The notes under the pieces were generated by a model. It was given only the letters and a program-made list of their open reading frames with translations, did not search any database and had not been told where the DNA came from. Below are positions 17,492-29,661 of a stretch of DNA of 63,072 bases, in pieces. Position numbers and translations under genes: made by a program. Numbering within the stretch: position 1 is the stretch's first letter; the number at the start of each line of letters is the position of its first letter. Source of the stretch: Phycisphaerae bacterium (GTDB lineage Bacteria > Planctomycetota > Phycisphaerae > Sedimentisphaerales > Anaerobacaceae); assembly GCA_030601845.1 (NCBI GenBank), contig JAUWAY010000011.1:1-63072 (forward strand), written 5' to 3'.

Positions 17492-20400
17492 TCACCCGTA
17501 TTTTTCTTTCAGCATTTCTCTTTTTTGGTAGCACTGCTCTTTGAACACCGCGATTTCAGCGTCTAAATTCGGATTCGGAGAATCACCAAAAAAAGCATGA
17601 ATAATTGGAAAAACCAAATCCGGTTTCCTCCTCCGTAATTCTTTCGCCATTGCTTCTATTTTTGCCGTCGCAACACCTTCCTGCATACAGGTAAAAGGTC
17701 CAATATGAAATATGCCCGATATATAAGCATCGTTTTTAGGCTTAATCAGGTCGTTCATAAAGTAATAAGCAATTCCCGTGCTTAACGGAGACTCCCCTTC
17801 GATGTTTCCGTGATACTCGTGCTGCTCTTCCAAGGTCTCAATTATCCTCATTGGTTTGGGAAGACAATGCCTGCCGGAAAGCACTTCATGAAATGGCTCG
17901 GCTATTCTCGCCTCGACATAAGACATATATTTACCTTTAATAAAGGACCTGTTAAACTTTTTCGCTTCCCTTATTGTCCTGAGCAGGTTGAAATCCCTAA
18001 TTCCCAATTTCATGTCCCTTTTGGAATTCCTCTGATTCATTTGATTTACATAATCTAACCAGTCCGTTACGGGGTCCTTTATCATTTCCAGACCTTTTTC
18101 TTCCAACTTTTCGATTACATTATCAGTGCAGGGGTCGTGATGCCTCATATAAATCTCCCCTATGTAAAGAACAAGAGGAAATCTTTGATGCTTGTGCAGA
18201 TTAGTCTTTTTGAATAGAGCCACAGTTTCTCTGCCCCATTCCACCATCTTTAATGTTTCGGCGCCGCTCTCTATAACCTTTTCTAATTCGATTAATCTTT
18301 CTTTTTTTAACCTGTTTATTTTTTCCTTATCTTCAGCATACGGACGGAACCTTAGTGTTATATCCTCCAACAAATCCGACGCATTTATCCCCTTGAATAG
18401 TATTTGCTGCACTCTCATTTTCTCCGATGAGCCGAACTTTTGTGGTAAAGGCATATCAAAATAATCAGTTTCCGAAGACGGCCCTGCCACCGGAACTTCC
18501 TGGAGTCCTTCCCTGTCCATAAATTCTCTTAACAGCTCTTTGTATTTTCCAAATCTGCAAGGCCCGCTCGTCGTAGGAAGCATAACAAGATAGTTCTCTT
18601 CTACGTACTTCTTGCCCTTTTTCTCAACTTCCCCCTGCAGAAAACCAAGTGCATCACCCACAACGCCCTTGAGAGGATGACAAACTTCCGTATAGATGTG
18701 CCTTCTCGCAATCTCATATCCTCTTTCCGTATTGGTTGGTAATACCCTGGCATTAATACCAAAATGTCTAAAAGCTGAAGCTCCAACAAAACTTGCATCC
18801 CCCATATAAGGTAACATCCAGACCCTTTTATCATTACTTTCCGTCGAGTATTCTCTTAGCTGTATGTTTTCGAGTTCTACTTTTTTTAGCTTATTTTGAT
18901 TCACCACCCTTTCATGAGCTTCGGTTCTTGTAACAAAAGGAGCATTGTTGGTTTGAGCGTCCGTGAGCAGGACAAGCATAGGCTTATTTGCCGCCTGCTG
19001 AATCTTTTCCTCCTGATAAATCTTCAGACTATCCGGCCCACAACCGAAATTCATCATCCTCACAGCAAACAAGTTAGGATGATTTGCCACAAACAGATTG
19101 GCCTGTAATATCTTCACGCTCTGGACCCAAAACTCATTGTCCACCACGTCCTCGATAGGAATGTCCCTGAATTTATGTTCCAAGAAGATTTGTGGTATGT
19201 AATCCAAGCCCCGGATTTGCGAAAACATAGCTCCCGAATCCGAGCTTGCCTCGGGGTCAAGCAGCACATAATCTCTGCCGATGCCAATATATCCTTTTGC
19301 GTTATTCTCTTGAATTCTCTCTAAGAACTTATCTCCCTCTTTATACAGCTCATTCTTAAATTCTTCTTCTTTCTTATCCGCATACTTAATAGCGCCCCTC
19401 ACCCGGCCCTTTGTGAATCGAAACCCCAATCTATCAAATTCCTGCCTAAACGCCTGAATAAGAAGCTGCTCATCCCCAAAGTGCAAAACGGGATTGATTT
19501 GTTTGTTTTTGTCAAGACAAAGTACATCATTTAAAATATATCCTTCGGATTCTGTATAAATACAGTATTTCAAGTTCGGAGGACTGGTTTTCCTCTGTTC
19601 AATAAAACTCGGGTTAAACAGGTACTCTATATTCGGATTCTCATTTAAGACAGCGGCATGTCCCGTCGCTAACTTCCTGGCTATACAGAAATCGGTTCTT
19701 GAGCTGTCAATTCCTCTTTTCGCTATTTCTTTGTCGGTCCTTGGCGAGACTACGGGCCAAAAGCCGAGTCTCTTCAACAAAGCAGCGCTCCATATCCCTT
19801 TCTCACCAAGGGTTGCAGTGCTTCTCTTAATCCCTACTGTTCTTGTTGCGTCTTTACCTTGTTTTGCGGAGGCAATATTTTCTAATAGACTTCCCTGCTC
19901 TTTGAAATATTTTTCATAAATTTTATGATACTTCTCAACGTAATTTGTTTTCGGCTTTCTCGCAGCCTCAGAATTTCCCCGGGGACAAAACCCCCCTGTA
20001 ATTATTTTGTCATCTTCAATAGAAAACACTTCAAGCTCACAGTCTCTCACCCCACAGGATTTCTCCTTAAATAGCTCCCGACAGGGAGTTTTTTGTTTTT
20101 CAAAAAGCATATCCACTAAATACCAACCTCTAAAAGCAGATTCATACCTCTTATTTTGCTTTTCTAATTGCCTTATGTTTTCAATAATGTCTAAAGCCTG
20201 ACCCCACGCCCCGAACATTTCCCTGTGAGGACAAGCCTCTATCTGTTTATCCGTTACCTGCGCAAGTGCAGCAAGAAACGCTTTTCCCAAAGGAGGCCCG
20301 CCCTGTGCAGAGCATTTCTCTCCGACATGTTGAGGGCCACCAACAAATTTATGATAATAACTTGCAGCTGTTCCCCTTAGTATTGCAGCAGATATCTCCT

Positions 20401-22084
20401 CTCTGCTGAAACCTTCCGCCACGAGCCTGTTCTCGTCCATCTCCATGAAAACACCACAGGTCGAGTCAATCACCGGAACTCTGCTCGCGCTTAACGCAGA
20501 CTCCTGCAGAGAATCTTCTACTTTCAAATTTATAACATCAGCCATATTTTCAAGCGTCTGGCCGGAACCTGCCTGACAGCTGTAATTCATTTTTGCTTCT
20601 TTGACTGTTCCATCCTTGGTGAAACTGGTAAACTTCATGTCCTGGCCTCCTACTTCAAAGATAGTATCAATATCAGAGTTGTTGTGTTTAACGCCGAGAG
20701 CATGACAGGTAATCTCGTCAGTGATTCTGTCTGTAATTTCTATTCCTTTTTTTGCCAATTCTTCGCCTTTCTTCTTGCTAACCAAAATCTTCTCATATAG
20801 TTTTCTTGCGGAACCAGTGGCACCAACTCCCTTGACAATCACTTTGTCCCCGTGTCTGCTCAAGTATTTTATAACACGTTTTAATGAACTTTCGGGATTG
20901 CCATAAGTTTTAATATAAAGTTTGTCGAGAAGTTTACCTGTTCTTAACTCAACCAACGCCCCCTTTGTCGTTGTGCTCCCACCGTCAATGCCTATGATAA
21001 CTTCTGTTCTGTCCTGTATTGTTTCTTCTAAATCTTCGCTTTTTTCATTTACTTTTCCAAGGTATTCAAAAAGAGCAGGGGTAAACTGTCTTTTCCCCCT
21101 GCTGTACTCCGCCACTTTTTCAAGCTGCTCAAGGTCAAAAACGAAGCTGTTGTTTTCTTCTATCCCCCTCAATGCTGCGCCTATGGCCGCTATGTTGTGA
21201 TAATCTTTTGGCCTTTCGATAGAGAGCCCAAGGAAGTGCTCCAGGTTTTCTCTTATAAGGTCATTAGTCAAAACCCCTCCCGTTGCTATCGCATTATGGG
21301 CGTTCTCGGGCCCTGTAAATTTCCTCGCTCCGAGAACATCAATCTTATAATTTCTTGCTACCGCCTTAAAAAGCCCCGCTAAATTATCTTCCCTCCTCGC
21401 ACCTTCATTTTGCTTATGAATTAAATCAGACTGAATAACAACACCGCACCTCGCCAAAAACTCACTTGGCTCCTTTGCCTTTTGAGCTTCTTGCTCTGCT
21501 CTGGCAAAAATCTCTTCCAGCCTCAATTGCAGTTTCGCCCTGTTTTGTACTCTATCACTCTCTCGTTCGCAATCATCGCCATTTATTGCAGTATCTTCCA
21601 GCTCAGGAAGAGGAATTTCACCTTCAAACATCCTCCTGCACTGCTTTTCTATTAACGTGCCGGAGCCGCCACCACACTTGGTTCCCGTTCTCCATTCTTG
21701 AATAATCTTTTTACCGTTTATTTTCCTCAAACCAAAAAAGTATGCATCTTTTGCCCCTATATGGAAAATATAATCTACGTCCGGGCTAATTATCTCGGCC
21801 CCCTTCGGGATCGTTACGCTATCAAAATCATAAGTTAAATCTTTCATCACCCTTGGAAAAAACTTTGCATTGCTTCCGGTAAAGGCTGTGTTTTTTATCC
21901 GACCTTTGGTAAATCGGCTTACTATGTCCCGCCAGACTTCCTTTATCGCCCCAATTGGATTGGCAAAATGCATTATCGCTTTAGGAGAGTATACTATTTC
22001 CTTGCCCCCATTAAGAACAACATAGTGCACAAAGCTGCTTCCAACATCAAAACCTACAAACAGCCCTTTTGTTGAATTTTCCAC
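17492..22084 (-). CDS. Giant acyl-CoA dehydratase activase (BcrAD/BadFG ATPase plus DUF2229)
   Basis: About 1530 residues. Two ASKHA ATPase halves are seen in tandem: [16 protein letters not shown] near the start and [18 protein letters not shown] around residue 400, the latter with [10 protein letters not shown] and CQAGSGQ, typical of 2-hydroxyacyl-CoA dehydratase activators that use ATP to inject an electron through an interfacial [4Fe-4S] cluster. A long C-terminal domain of the DUF2229/CoA-type dehydratase kind follows. GTG 22084 has AAAGGAGAT ahead and avoids overlapping the MarR gene; the frame continues to 22213. No dehydratase subunits are adjacent, so the client is unknown. Confidence 0.85.
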   Translation of the reverse strand: MENSTKGLFVGFDVGSSFVHYVVLNGGKEIVYSPKAIMHFANPIGAIKEVWRDIVSRFTKGRIKNTAFTGSNAKFFPRVMKDLTYDFDSVTIPKGAEIISPDVDYIFHIGAKDAYFFGLRKINGKKIIQEWRTGTKCGGGSGTLIEKQCRRMFEGEIPLPELEDTAINGDDCERESDRVQNRAKLQLRLEEIFARAEQEAQKAKEPSEFLARCGVVIQSDLIHKQNEGARREDNLAGLFKAVARNYKIDVLGARKFTGPENAHNAIATGGVLTNDLIRENLEHFLGLSIERPKDYHNIAAIGAALRGIEENNSFVFDLEQLEKVAEYSRGKRQFTPALFEYLGKVNEKSEDLEETIQDRTEVIIGIDGGSTTTKGALVELRTGKLLDKLYIKTYGNPESSLKRVIKYLSRHGDKVIVKGVGATGSARKLYEKILVSKKKGEELAKKGIEITDRITDEITCHALGVKHNNSDIDTIFEVGGQDMKFTSFTKDGTVKEAKMNYSCQAGSGQTLENMADVINLKVEDSLQESALSASRVPVIDSTCGVFMEMDENRLVAEGFSREEISAAILRGTAASYYHKFVGGPQHVGEKCSAQGGPPLGKAFLAALAQVTDKQIEACPHREMFGAWGQALDIIENIRQLEKQNKRYESAFRGWYLVDMLFEKQKTPCRELFKEKSCGVRDCELEVFSIEDDKIITGGFCPRGNSEAARKPKTNYVEKYHKIYEKYFKEQGSLLENIASAKQGKDATRTVGIKRSTATLGEKGIWSAALLKRLGFWPVVSPRTDKEIAKRGIDSSRTDFCIARKLATGHAAVLNENPNIEYLFNPSFIEQRKTSPPNLKYCIYTESEGYILNDVLCLDKNKQINPVLHFGDEQLLIQAFRQEFDRLGFRFTKGRVRGAIKYADKKEEEFKNELYKEGDKFLERIQENNAKGYIGIGRDYVLLDPEASSDSGAMFSQIRGLDYIPQIFLEHKFRDIPIEDVVDNEFWVQSVKILQANLFVANHPNLFAVRMMNFGCGPDSLKIYQEEKIQQAANKPMLVLLTDAQTNNAPFVTRTEAHERVVNQNKLKKVELENIQLREYSTESNDKRVWMLPYMGDASFVGASAFRHFGINARVLPTNTERGYEIARRHIYTEVCHPLKGVVGDALGFLQGEVEKKGKKYVEENYLVMLPTTSGPCRFGKYKELLREFMDREGLQEVPVAGPSSETDYFDMPLPQKFGSSEKMRVQQILFKGINASDLLEDITLRFRPYAEDKEKINRLKKERLIELEKVIESGAETLKMVEWGRETVALFKKTNLHKHQRFPLVLYIGEIYMRHHDPCTDNVIEKLEEKGLEMIKDPVTDWLDYVNQMNQRNSKRDMKLGIRDFNLLRTIREAKKFNRSFIKGKYMSYVEARIAEPFHEVLSGRHCLPKPMRIIETLEEQHEYHGNIEGESPLSTGIAYYFMNDLIKPKNDAYISGIFHIGPFTCMQEGVATAKIEAMAKELRRRKPDLVFPIIHAFFGDSPNPNLDAEIAVFKEQCYQKREMLKEKYG

Positions 22085-22184
22085 TGTTTCTTTATCTCCT
22101 TTTTCCGTCTCCCCTTCGTTGAATCCCCTGACGATTAAACTCCCGGTCCCACCCTGCAAGTAAATCCGGAGATACTCTGCCCTG

Positions 22185-22655
22185 TCAGGGTAGTTCGCTG
22201 CGGATCTTCTCAAGCATTTTTATAAGTCTTTTCTGCTCAGTCTCTTTGATAACGGCTATTATTTTTTTGACTTCTTTAGCATAAAGCGGCTCAATGCGGG
22301 CGAGTAATTTTTTGCCTCGGCCAGTCAGTTTTATGATGTTGTATCTTCTGTCAAAGGGTGAGGCGGTGCGAGCAACCAAGGTTACCTTTTCCATCCGGTC
22401 TATCAGCGAGGTTATATTGGCGCGGTTAACAAGCATCATATCGCTTAGTTGTGCCTGGCTCAAGCCCCCTTCGGGCCCACTCTGATGTTGCAGTAGCATC
22501 ATAAGGTTAAACTGAACGTTTGTCAGCCCGAAAGGCTGGAAAAATTCACTCGCTCGCTTTTTCAGGCACGAAGCGGTATAATAGATATTAAGCAGGGCTT
22601 CGTGGGCTAGAAGAGTTATCGGGTTTCTCAGCCCCAATTCGTGTTCCAGAGACAT
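22185..22655 (-). CDS. MarR-family transcriptional regulator
   Basis: A 156-residue winged-helix regulator. The HTH core spans about residues 45-110 with GGLSQAQLSDMMLVNRAN as helix-turn-helix, TSLIDRMEK as recognition region, then the wing FDRRYNIIKLTGRGKKLL. AAGGAG stands just before the ATG. It lies immediately upstream of the giant activase, on the same strand, and probably regulates it in response to a small, perhaps aromatic or CoA-linked, ligand. Its divergent neighbour is dnaN across the candidate origin. Confidence 0.92.
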   Translation of the reverse strand: MSLEHELGLRNPITLLAHEALLNIYYTASCLKKRASEFFQPFGLTNVQFNLMMLLQHQSGPEGGLSQAQLSDMMLVNRANITSLIDRMEKVTLVARTASPFDRRYNIIKLTGRGKKLLARIEPLYAKEVKKIIAVIKETEQKRLIKMLEKIRSELP

Positions 22656-23207
22656 TGGGAAGCTCCTTGATTTACTTATATATTGTTTATGTATAAATTA
22701 TTGCTTAATTCGCTACTTTATCAATGCCTTTTTCAAAAATTCTTTCGAGATAACAACTATTTTTAATACCACCACCCTGTGCGCAAAATTCTGGATAAAC
22801 AGTTAAACCTCCTGTTAAACCCCGCAATAATTAACATACTGGTGCTGCAGGGCAACCGGCACTGTTAGTTTCGTTGAACAACTTTAAAGAAAACTTAACC
22901 GGTTATCCCCAATAAGTATTGGATGTTTACTCTTGTTAAGTTCTTACTGTAAAGAGCTTTAGTAATTCACTATATTTATAATCTAACAATCTCACAGGCC
23001 CTATGACTACTAATACTATTTTTTATTTTTAATATAATATTAATCTATATCATCGCGAATACGTTAATTTTAGGTGTACAAATCTCCTGAGTTTTTTCCT
23101 AAAAAAGGGTTGTGGGCTTCAATCTTATAATGTAAACTGGGTGGGTATTTTTCAGGTTTGTCGCGTTGGTATTTTAACCCTTTTCGCATTTTAGTGTAGA
23201 GGTTTAT
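22656..23207. other. Candidate replication origin region
   Basis: A 552-base AT-rich, gene-free interval between a leftward MarR gene and rightward dnaN-dciA-gyrB, which is a strand-switch position typical of oriC. DnaA-box-like sequences with one mismatch to TTATCCACA occur at 22903-22911 (TTATCCCCA) and, on the opposite strand, near 22791-22799. A long AT-only stretch lies at about 23011-23055. There is no dnaA gene, so the assignment rests on neighbours and composition and would be tested by GC-skew. Confidence 0.45.
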
Positions 23208-24317
23208 ATGATGAAGATAAATTTTAACAGAGCAGCTCTTGCCGAGTCACTGGGCTTACTAACCTCTGTTGTGCCGAGCCGAACACCAAAGCCAATACTG
23301 CGATGTGTGCAAATTGCCGCTGACGAAAAAGAGGTTCGGATTTGTGCAACAGATTTAGAAGTAGGCATTAACTATTTAGTCTCCGAGGTTCAGGTTGAAG
23401 AAGCGGGCGAGGTCATTGTGCCGGCGGACGAACTGGCTGGTATTGTGCGTGAAAGTGTCGACGAAGTTCTGTCGGTAAGGGCGGAGCAGGGCACGTGTGA
23501 GATAACAGGTTCTGACAGCCACTTTACGATTTATGGCCCGGAGCCGGGCCAGTATCCAGTGGTCCCGGGCTTTGATGGAGATGCTGATATAAAGGTTAGA
23601 TTAGATAATCTACAGGCTGGCATTGAGCAGTGCCTCTTTGCCACAGCGAAAGAGAGCACCCGTTATGCAATTAATGGTGTTTTGTGGGAAATAAAAGGCA
23701 AAAAGCTGTTATTAGTTGCCACCGACGGCAGGAGACTCGCACACACCAAGGTCAACTTAGTTTCAGCTCCCGATGAGAAAATAGCAGCGGCAAAGATAAT
23801 AGTGCCGGCAAAAACAATGTCTCTGTTGGGCAAAATAGGCGGTAGCGACAAAGACACGGTTGCTGTTAAGCTTGTTGACAACCAGATACTGGCTAGTTGT
23901 GCAGATGTTGTTATAAGTTCAAATCTTGTTGAAGGTAATTTCCCGAAGTACGAGGATATAATTCCTACGGATTACGATAAGAAGCTGACCTTGTCAACCG
24001 AGGCGGTGTTAAGTGCGGTTCGCCGCTCGGCACTTTTGACGAGCCAGGAATCCAGAGGTATTAAACTGTCGATTGAAAAAGATAGTTTGATATTTTCCGG
24101 CAGGGCCCCGGAGACAGGCGATGCGCAGGTTAGTATGCCGATCGATTACAAGGCCGAGCCAATCGAAATTGGCTTTAGTCCGCAGTTTTTAATAGATGTC
24201 CTGCGGGTTATCAAGACGCCGGAATTCGAATTGGAATTAGGTCAGCCGGATAGGCCAGGGCTAATAAAGAGCGGGGGAAATTTCCTTTATGTCTTAATGC
24301 CAATCAACCTGGGTTAG
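23208..24317 (+). CDS. dnaN: DNA polymerase III beta sliding clamp
   Basis: The ring-shaped processivity clamp of the replisome. The 369-residue length and the three-domain architecture fit: the first domain carries the ICATDLEVGI signature, the second YAINGVLWEI and LVATDGRRLAHTKV, and the third ends with the characteristic LMPINLG close to the usual MPMR.L tail. Two Met codons open the gene at 23208 and 23211; the first is used. AGAGG lies upstream. It is followed by dciA and gyrB, the order seen around many origins. Confidence 0.96.
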   Translation: MMKINFNRAALAESLGLLTSVVPSRTPKPILRCVQIAADEKEVRICATDLEVGINYLVSEVQVEEAGEVIVPADELAGIVRESVDEVLSVRAEQGTCEITGSDSHFTIYGPEPGQYPVVPGFDGDADIKVRLDNLQAGIEQCLFATAKESTRYAINGVLWEIKGKKLLLVATDGRRLAHTKVNLVSAPDEKIAAAKIIVPAKTMSLLGKIGGSDKDTVAVKLVDNQILASCADVVISSNLVEGNFPKYEDIIPTDYDKKLTLSTEAVLSAVRRSALLTSQESRGIKLSIEKDSLIFSGRAPETGDAQVSMPIDYKAEPIEIGFSPQFLIDVLRVIKTPEFELELGQPDRPGLIKSGGNFLYVLMPINLG

Positions 24318-24356
24318 TAAATTGTCAATTATCACTGGTCAGTTGGAAATAAAAAA

Positions 24357-24734
24357 ATGGATTCGACCAGACAATTACGCAATCCCGATAAAATCAGTAT
24401 AAAACAGTTGGCAAAATCAAACCGAAACAGTGCGGCGCACTTAGGTGATGTTGTCAGGAAAATTATGGACGAGAGGATTTCGCCGCGGCAGGCCAAGTTC
24501 GGGTCGATAGCTGAGATTTGGAGCCAATTACTACCACCTGAACTTGAGCAGCATTGTAGACTTGCGGAAATAGCCAGTGGACAGCTAAAAGTGGTAGTTG
24601 ATTCGCCCCCACATCTGCGCGAGCTGCGGTTGTGCACTTCGGAGCTTCTCACGGAGCTGCAGCGCCAGTGCCCACAAGCTCGGATCAGAGATATTAGATT
24701 CACCATCGGCCAAATTACGTGTCTTGGCTCGTGA
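24357..24734 (+). CDS. dciA: DciA-type helicase-loading factor (DUF721)
   Basis: A 125-residue protein with the DUF721 signature: a leading basic region, EIWSQLLPPELEQHC, GQLKVVVDSPPHLREL and a closing RFTIGQITC. DciA is the ancestral loader of the DnaB helicase in bacteria without DnaC or DnaI. It lies between dnaN and gyrB in the position often taken by DUF721 next to recF, but recF is absent here. Its stop codon lies inside an inverted repeat (24726-24749), so the C-terminal residues may be repeat-derived. The window also encodes dnaB. Confidence 0.85.
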   Translation: MDSTRQLRNPDKISIKQLAKSNRNSAAHLGDVVRKIMDERISPRQAKFGSIAEIWSQLLPPELEQHCRLAEIASGQLKVVVDSPPHLRELRLCTSELLTELQRQCPQARIRDIRFTIGQITCLGS

Positions 24735-24749
24735 ATCGAACCACGAGCC
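24726..24749. repeat. GGCTCGTG hairpin covering the dciA stop codon
   Basis: Perfect 8-base arms, GGCTCGTG and CACGAGCC, enclose an 8-base loop, and the TGA stop of dciA straddles the left arm. The same GCTCGTG word is repeated in the nfi gene (54336-54366) and upstream of lpxA (51407-51463). Confidence 0.65.
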
Positions 24750-24754
24750 GTTAA

Positions 24755-27217
<2,463 letters not shown>

Positions 27218-27625
27218 AACACCTTAAAATCGCGCCGCTTTGTTACTGCCATCGTAGCGACGCATCAATATTGTCATCCCCGCGAAAGGGGGGTTTGTCC
27301 CAGCCAGGGCGGGGTGGGCAAACTATTTGGGTTGCCCCGTTAATCTGATAGTGCCCCCGTATTTTATTACAAAAGAAACAAAATTGGCAAGGTTTTACAA
27401 ATTGTGCCCTTTTCATCACTGAAAAGCGTGCATTTTTGCAAATTTTTGTCAGTTTCTTCTCACTTTTAGCGCCTGTTTTGCAAAGACTTGCTCATTTGAT
27501 TCGAAAATTTACGATTTTATTAAAAAAATTATGCTTTGAGTCAAAATTTTACTTGACAAGAATTGTTAAGTGTGCAAAATGAGGTTGTTTAGTATCTGTT
27601 GAATTAACTCGCAGGAAAAGAAAGG
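27218..27625. other. Gene-free interval after gyrB
   Basis: It holds a GC-rich CATCCCCGCGAAAGGGG stretch with adjacent GCCAGGGCGGGG, of the kind seen in other dispersed repeats, followed by AT-rich sequence. TTGACA at 27554-27559 could be a -35 for the lipoprotein gene, but a good -10 is not visible at the right distance. No gene seen. Confidence 0.45.
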
Positions 27626-28393
27626 GTGGGATATAAATTGTTCGCGCGATGGAGCGGGAAGGTGACTTGTAAAGCACAACTATTTGGCCTGGTATTTTTG
27701 GTTTGCATATCGTCATTTGGGGGTTGTGGCTCATTGGGGGAAAGGACTAGGGGGCTGAAAGACGAGGATGTTAAGAGGACGCCGGCCGAAGAAAAAAAGG
27801 CCAATTTACTGAAAGCAATCGACCGTAAATTTGAAGATCCCGATGCACATTTTGAGCTGGGCCAGTTGTATCAAGCTGATGGCTTGTGGGCTCAGGCAGA
27901 GTATCATTACAATATCGCTTTGGGTTTTGACCCTGCCCACTGGGGTACCCAGGCGGCAATGGTCAAGGTGTTGCTGGACAGCGGCGATACAGCCAAAGCC
28001 AAGCTCTACGCCGAGATTTATATGAACCAGGCATCCGGTTCAGCGGGGGCGTCACTTCAGCTTGCGCTGGGTTTTCAGAAGGAGCAAGTGGATGAGTATG
28101 CATTGGACTGCTATCGTCAGGCACTTCACTTGGCGCCGAATTCGGCCAAGATTAACAGACAGGTCGGCTTCTATTATTTGAGCAAGGGTAAAAAGGGACA
28201 TGCGAAGGATTACTTGACCCGCAGTTTTCAGCTTGATCGCAGCCAGCCGGAGGTAGCCGGCCAGTTGGGCCGACTCGGCGTAGCTATAGCAGTACCGCAA
28301 AAGGCCGAGGAGGACACCGGGAAACTCGATAAGACTGTGGAGGAGTCAGACGAAGAATTAACACAAGAAACTAAGAAAAGGAGGAGCGAGTGA
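27626..28393 (+). CDS. TPR-repeat lipoprotein
   Basis: A 255-residue secreted protein. It has a signal sequence with lipobox SSFGGC at Cys34, so it should be anchored to a membrane on the periplasmic side. At least three tetratricopeptide units follow, with PDAHFELGQLYQADGLWAQA, EYALDCYRQALHLAPNSAKI and GFYYLSKGKKGHAKDYL, implying a protein scaffold role. The start may be GTG 27626 or TTG 27638, both preceded by an AAAGGG-like site. The acidic C-terminal tail is unlike TPR and could be disordered. It is followed by a strong hairpin terminator. Confidence 0.8.
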   Translation: MGYKLFARWSGKVTCKAQLFGLVFLVCISSFGGCGSLGERTRGLKDEDVKRTPAEEKKANLLKAIDRKFEDPDAHFELGQLYQADGLWAQAEYHYNIALGFDPAHWGTQAAMVKVLLDSGDTAKAKLYAEIYMNQASGSAGASLQLALGFQKEQVDEYALDCYRQALHLAPNSAKINRQVGFYYLSKGKKGHAKDYLTRSFQLDRSQPEVAGQLGRLGVAIAVPQKAEEDTGKLDKTVEESDEELTQETKKRRSE

Positions 28394-28395
28394 TA

Positions 28396-28455
28396 TTTGA
28401 TGCTCGATACTTGTAGTTGATAGTGAGGATGGGTTGAATATCGAGTATTCGGTAT
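28396..28455. repeat. GATGCTCGATACT inverted repeat after the TPR gene
   Basis: Begins two bases past the TPR stop with TTGATGCTCGATACTTG and ends with ATATCGAGTATTCGG, the other arm. It belongs to the family at 5261-5364, 36564-36592 and 57954-58021. Confidence 0.55.
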
Positions 28456-28468
28456 TGCTTTTTCATTG

Positions 28469-28502
28469 CCCTGTGGCGAACGGATTCGCCGCGGGGTTTT
28501 TT
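28469..28502 (+). terminator. Rho-independent terminator of the TPR lipoprotein gene
   Basis: CCCTGTGGCGAA pairs with TTCGCCGCGGGG around CGGA and is followed by six T. This is the clearest factor-independent terminator in the window. Confidence 0.8.
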
Positions 28503-28725
28503 ATTTGTTATTGACTATAAAAATAGAAGATTAGTTAGAGAGGACACACAGAGCTAAGAGAATATCTGATTGGAAATCAAAATTCAGAATTAAAATTATC
28601 CAGATTTTTAAAAAAATTGGGGTTTTTTGGATGTTTTTTTCGTGTGGATGTTGGTTTCTGGGGTGAAAACGGGGGTTGGTAGGTTGGCTTGGAGGGGTTG
28701 GGTAAAATAGGCAAGAAAAAAGTGG

Positions 28726-28830
28726 TGAAAATTTGCAAAAATTAGAGAAAAAATGAGAAAATCTGCGAAAATTTGCGAAAATCTGCGTAAAGATTGCGAA
28801 AATCTGCAAAAATTTGTAAAAATTGGGGAC
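28726..28830. repeat. Degenerate tandem repeat of GCGAAAATYTGC units
   Basis: About ten imperfect copies of a unit near GCGAAAATTTGC / GCGAAAATCTGC occur in a row, with drift toward GCAAAAATTTG at both ends. Copies are spaced 10-11 bases, about one helical turn. There is no spacer, so it is not a CRISPR array. It does not encode a plausible protein. Function is unknown; the phased A-tracts could bend DNA. Confidence 0.65.
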
Positions 28831-28855
28831 GGACTTCGCAGAAAAGAAGGTTATC

Positions 28856-28912
28856 AGGTAAACAGGATATCAGGGTGCAGGATATCAGAAATCAGGATAT
28901 CAGGAAATTTGT
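28856..28912. repeat. GGATATCAGG dispersed repeat
   Basis: Four tandem-like copies of GGATATCAG with variation, matching another cluster at 33796-33850. ATATC is self-complementary at its centre, giving many short dyads. No gene is associated. Confidence 0.6.
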
Positions 28913-28956
28913 AACTTCGTACCTTGGTGGTAAAGAAAAAATGATCACGGAGGACG

Positions 28957-28999
28957 CCCCATTAGAAAAAAAGAAGGCACGTTTCTAACGGGGTAAACA
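28957..28999. repeat. CCCATTAGAAA...TTTCTAACGGGG hairpin
   Basis: Arms of about ten bases enclose a short purine-rich loop; the right arm continues into GTAAAC. A second copy lies at 29545-29579 and partial copies at 29225-29290 and just ahead of pth (41860-41905). Confidence 0.6.
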
Positions 29000-29661
29000 G
29001 AGGGCGGAGGGCGGACGACGGAGGACGAGTTAATTTATTATTTACTATTGACTATTGATTATTTGGGATTGAGATTCTTCGCTGTGCTCAGAATGACAAG
29101 CAAGCGTCGCCCCTTCGGCAAGCTCAGGGCAGGCTTGCCGGCGACTGCTAAACAGCAGATGAAAATAAAAAATCGGTGAAATCTGTGGTTAAAAGAGGGA
29201 CGAAGATGAGTGGCAGAGGAAAGCCCGTTAGAAAACTCGGGTGGGGCTTTAGACCACCCACCAGAGGAGGGGGCATTCCTTCTAACGAGGTAAAGTTAAG
29301 GGATAGTGCCTTCGAGCCAGTGGTGGGCTATCAGGGCAAGATCCAGGATATTGACTATTCCATCGCCAGCGGGCGGGGGGGCAGAGGGCAGAGGACGGAA
29401 GACAGAGGGCAGAAGCCAGAAGCCAGAATTCAGAAAGGCAAAGCCAACCACGGATTGACATGGATTGATGCGGATTTTTAAAAGACAGAATTTCAAACAA
29501 AGGTCAACAAAAAAATAAAAAGAATTCAACGCAGAGGGCGCCAGATTAGAAAAAGAGAAGATACGTTTCTAACGGGGTAAACTGAGAACGCAGAGAAAAA
29601 TTTAGCCGCAAAAAGGCACGAAGAAATTAGACGCAGATTAACACAGATTTTTATTTCCATT
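28999..29661. other. Repeat-rich gap upstream of the SIR2 gene 3' end
   Basis: Besides the dockerin remnant this gap holds GAGGGCGGAGG/ACGGAGGACG purine runs (29000-29030, 29375-29430), an AT-repeat copy (29030-29075), the second TTTCTAACGGGG hairpin (29545-29579) and AACGCAGAG/GGCACGAAG words (29580-29655). Open frames here are made from these repeats and are not called genes. Confidence 0.6.
29296..29367 (-). pseudogene. C-terminal remnant of a dockerin-like (DGIVN) extracellular protein
   Basis: Read leftward the frame gives GDGIVNILDLALIAHHWLEG and three more residues, then stop. This is the calcium-binding dockerin-like ending found at the C-terminus of many secreted Phycisphaerae proteins. 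Nothing upstream continues it, so it is a stranded fragment within a repeat-rich gap. It supports the taxonomic placement and shows that a surface protein gene once stood here. Confidence 0.6.

Noticed and set aside
22656-23207. Riboswitch or attenuator ahead of dnaN
   Set aside because: No conserved riboswitch core or terminator hairpin is seen, and the position favours an origin.
28726-28830. Possible CRISPR array
   Set aside because: Units are contiguous without spacers and no cas gene is nearby.
29176-29481. 101-residue plus-strand frame in the repeat gap
   Set aside because: It is composed of repeat words such as GACGGAAGACAGAGGGCAG and has no domain. The opposite strand holds the dockerin-like remnant.
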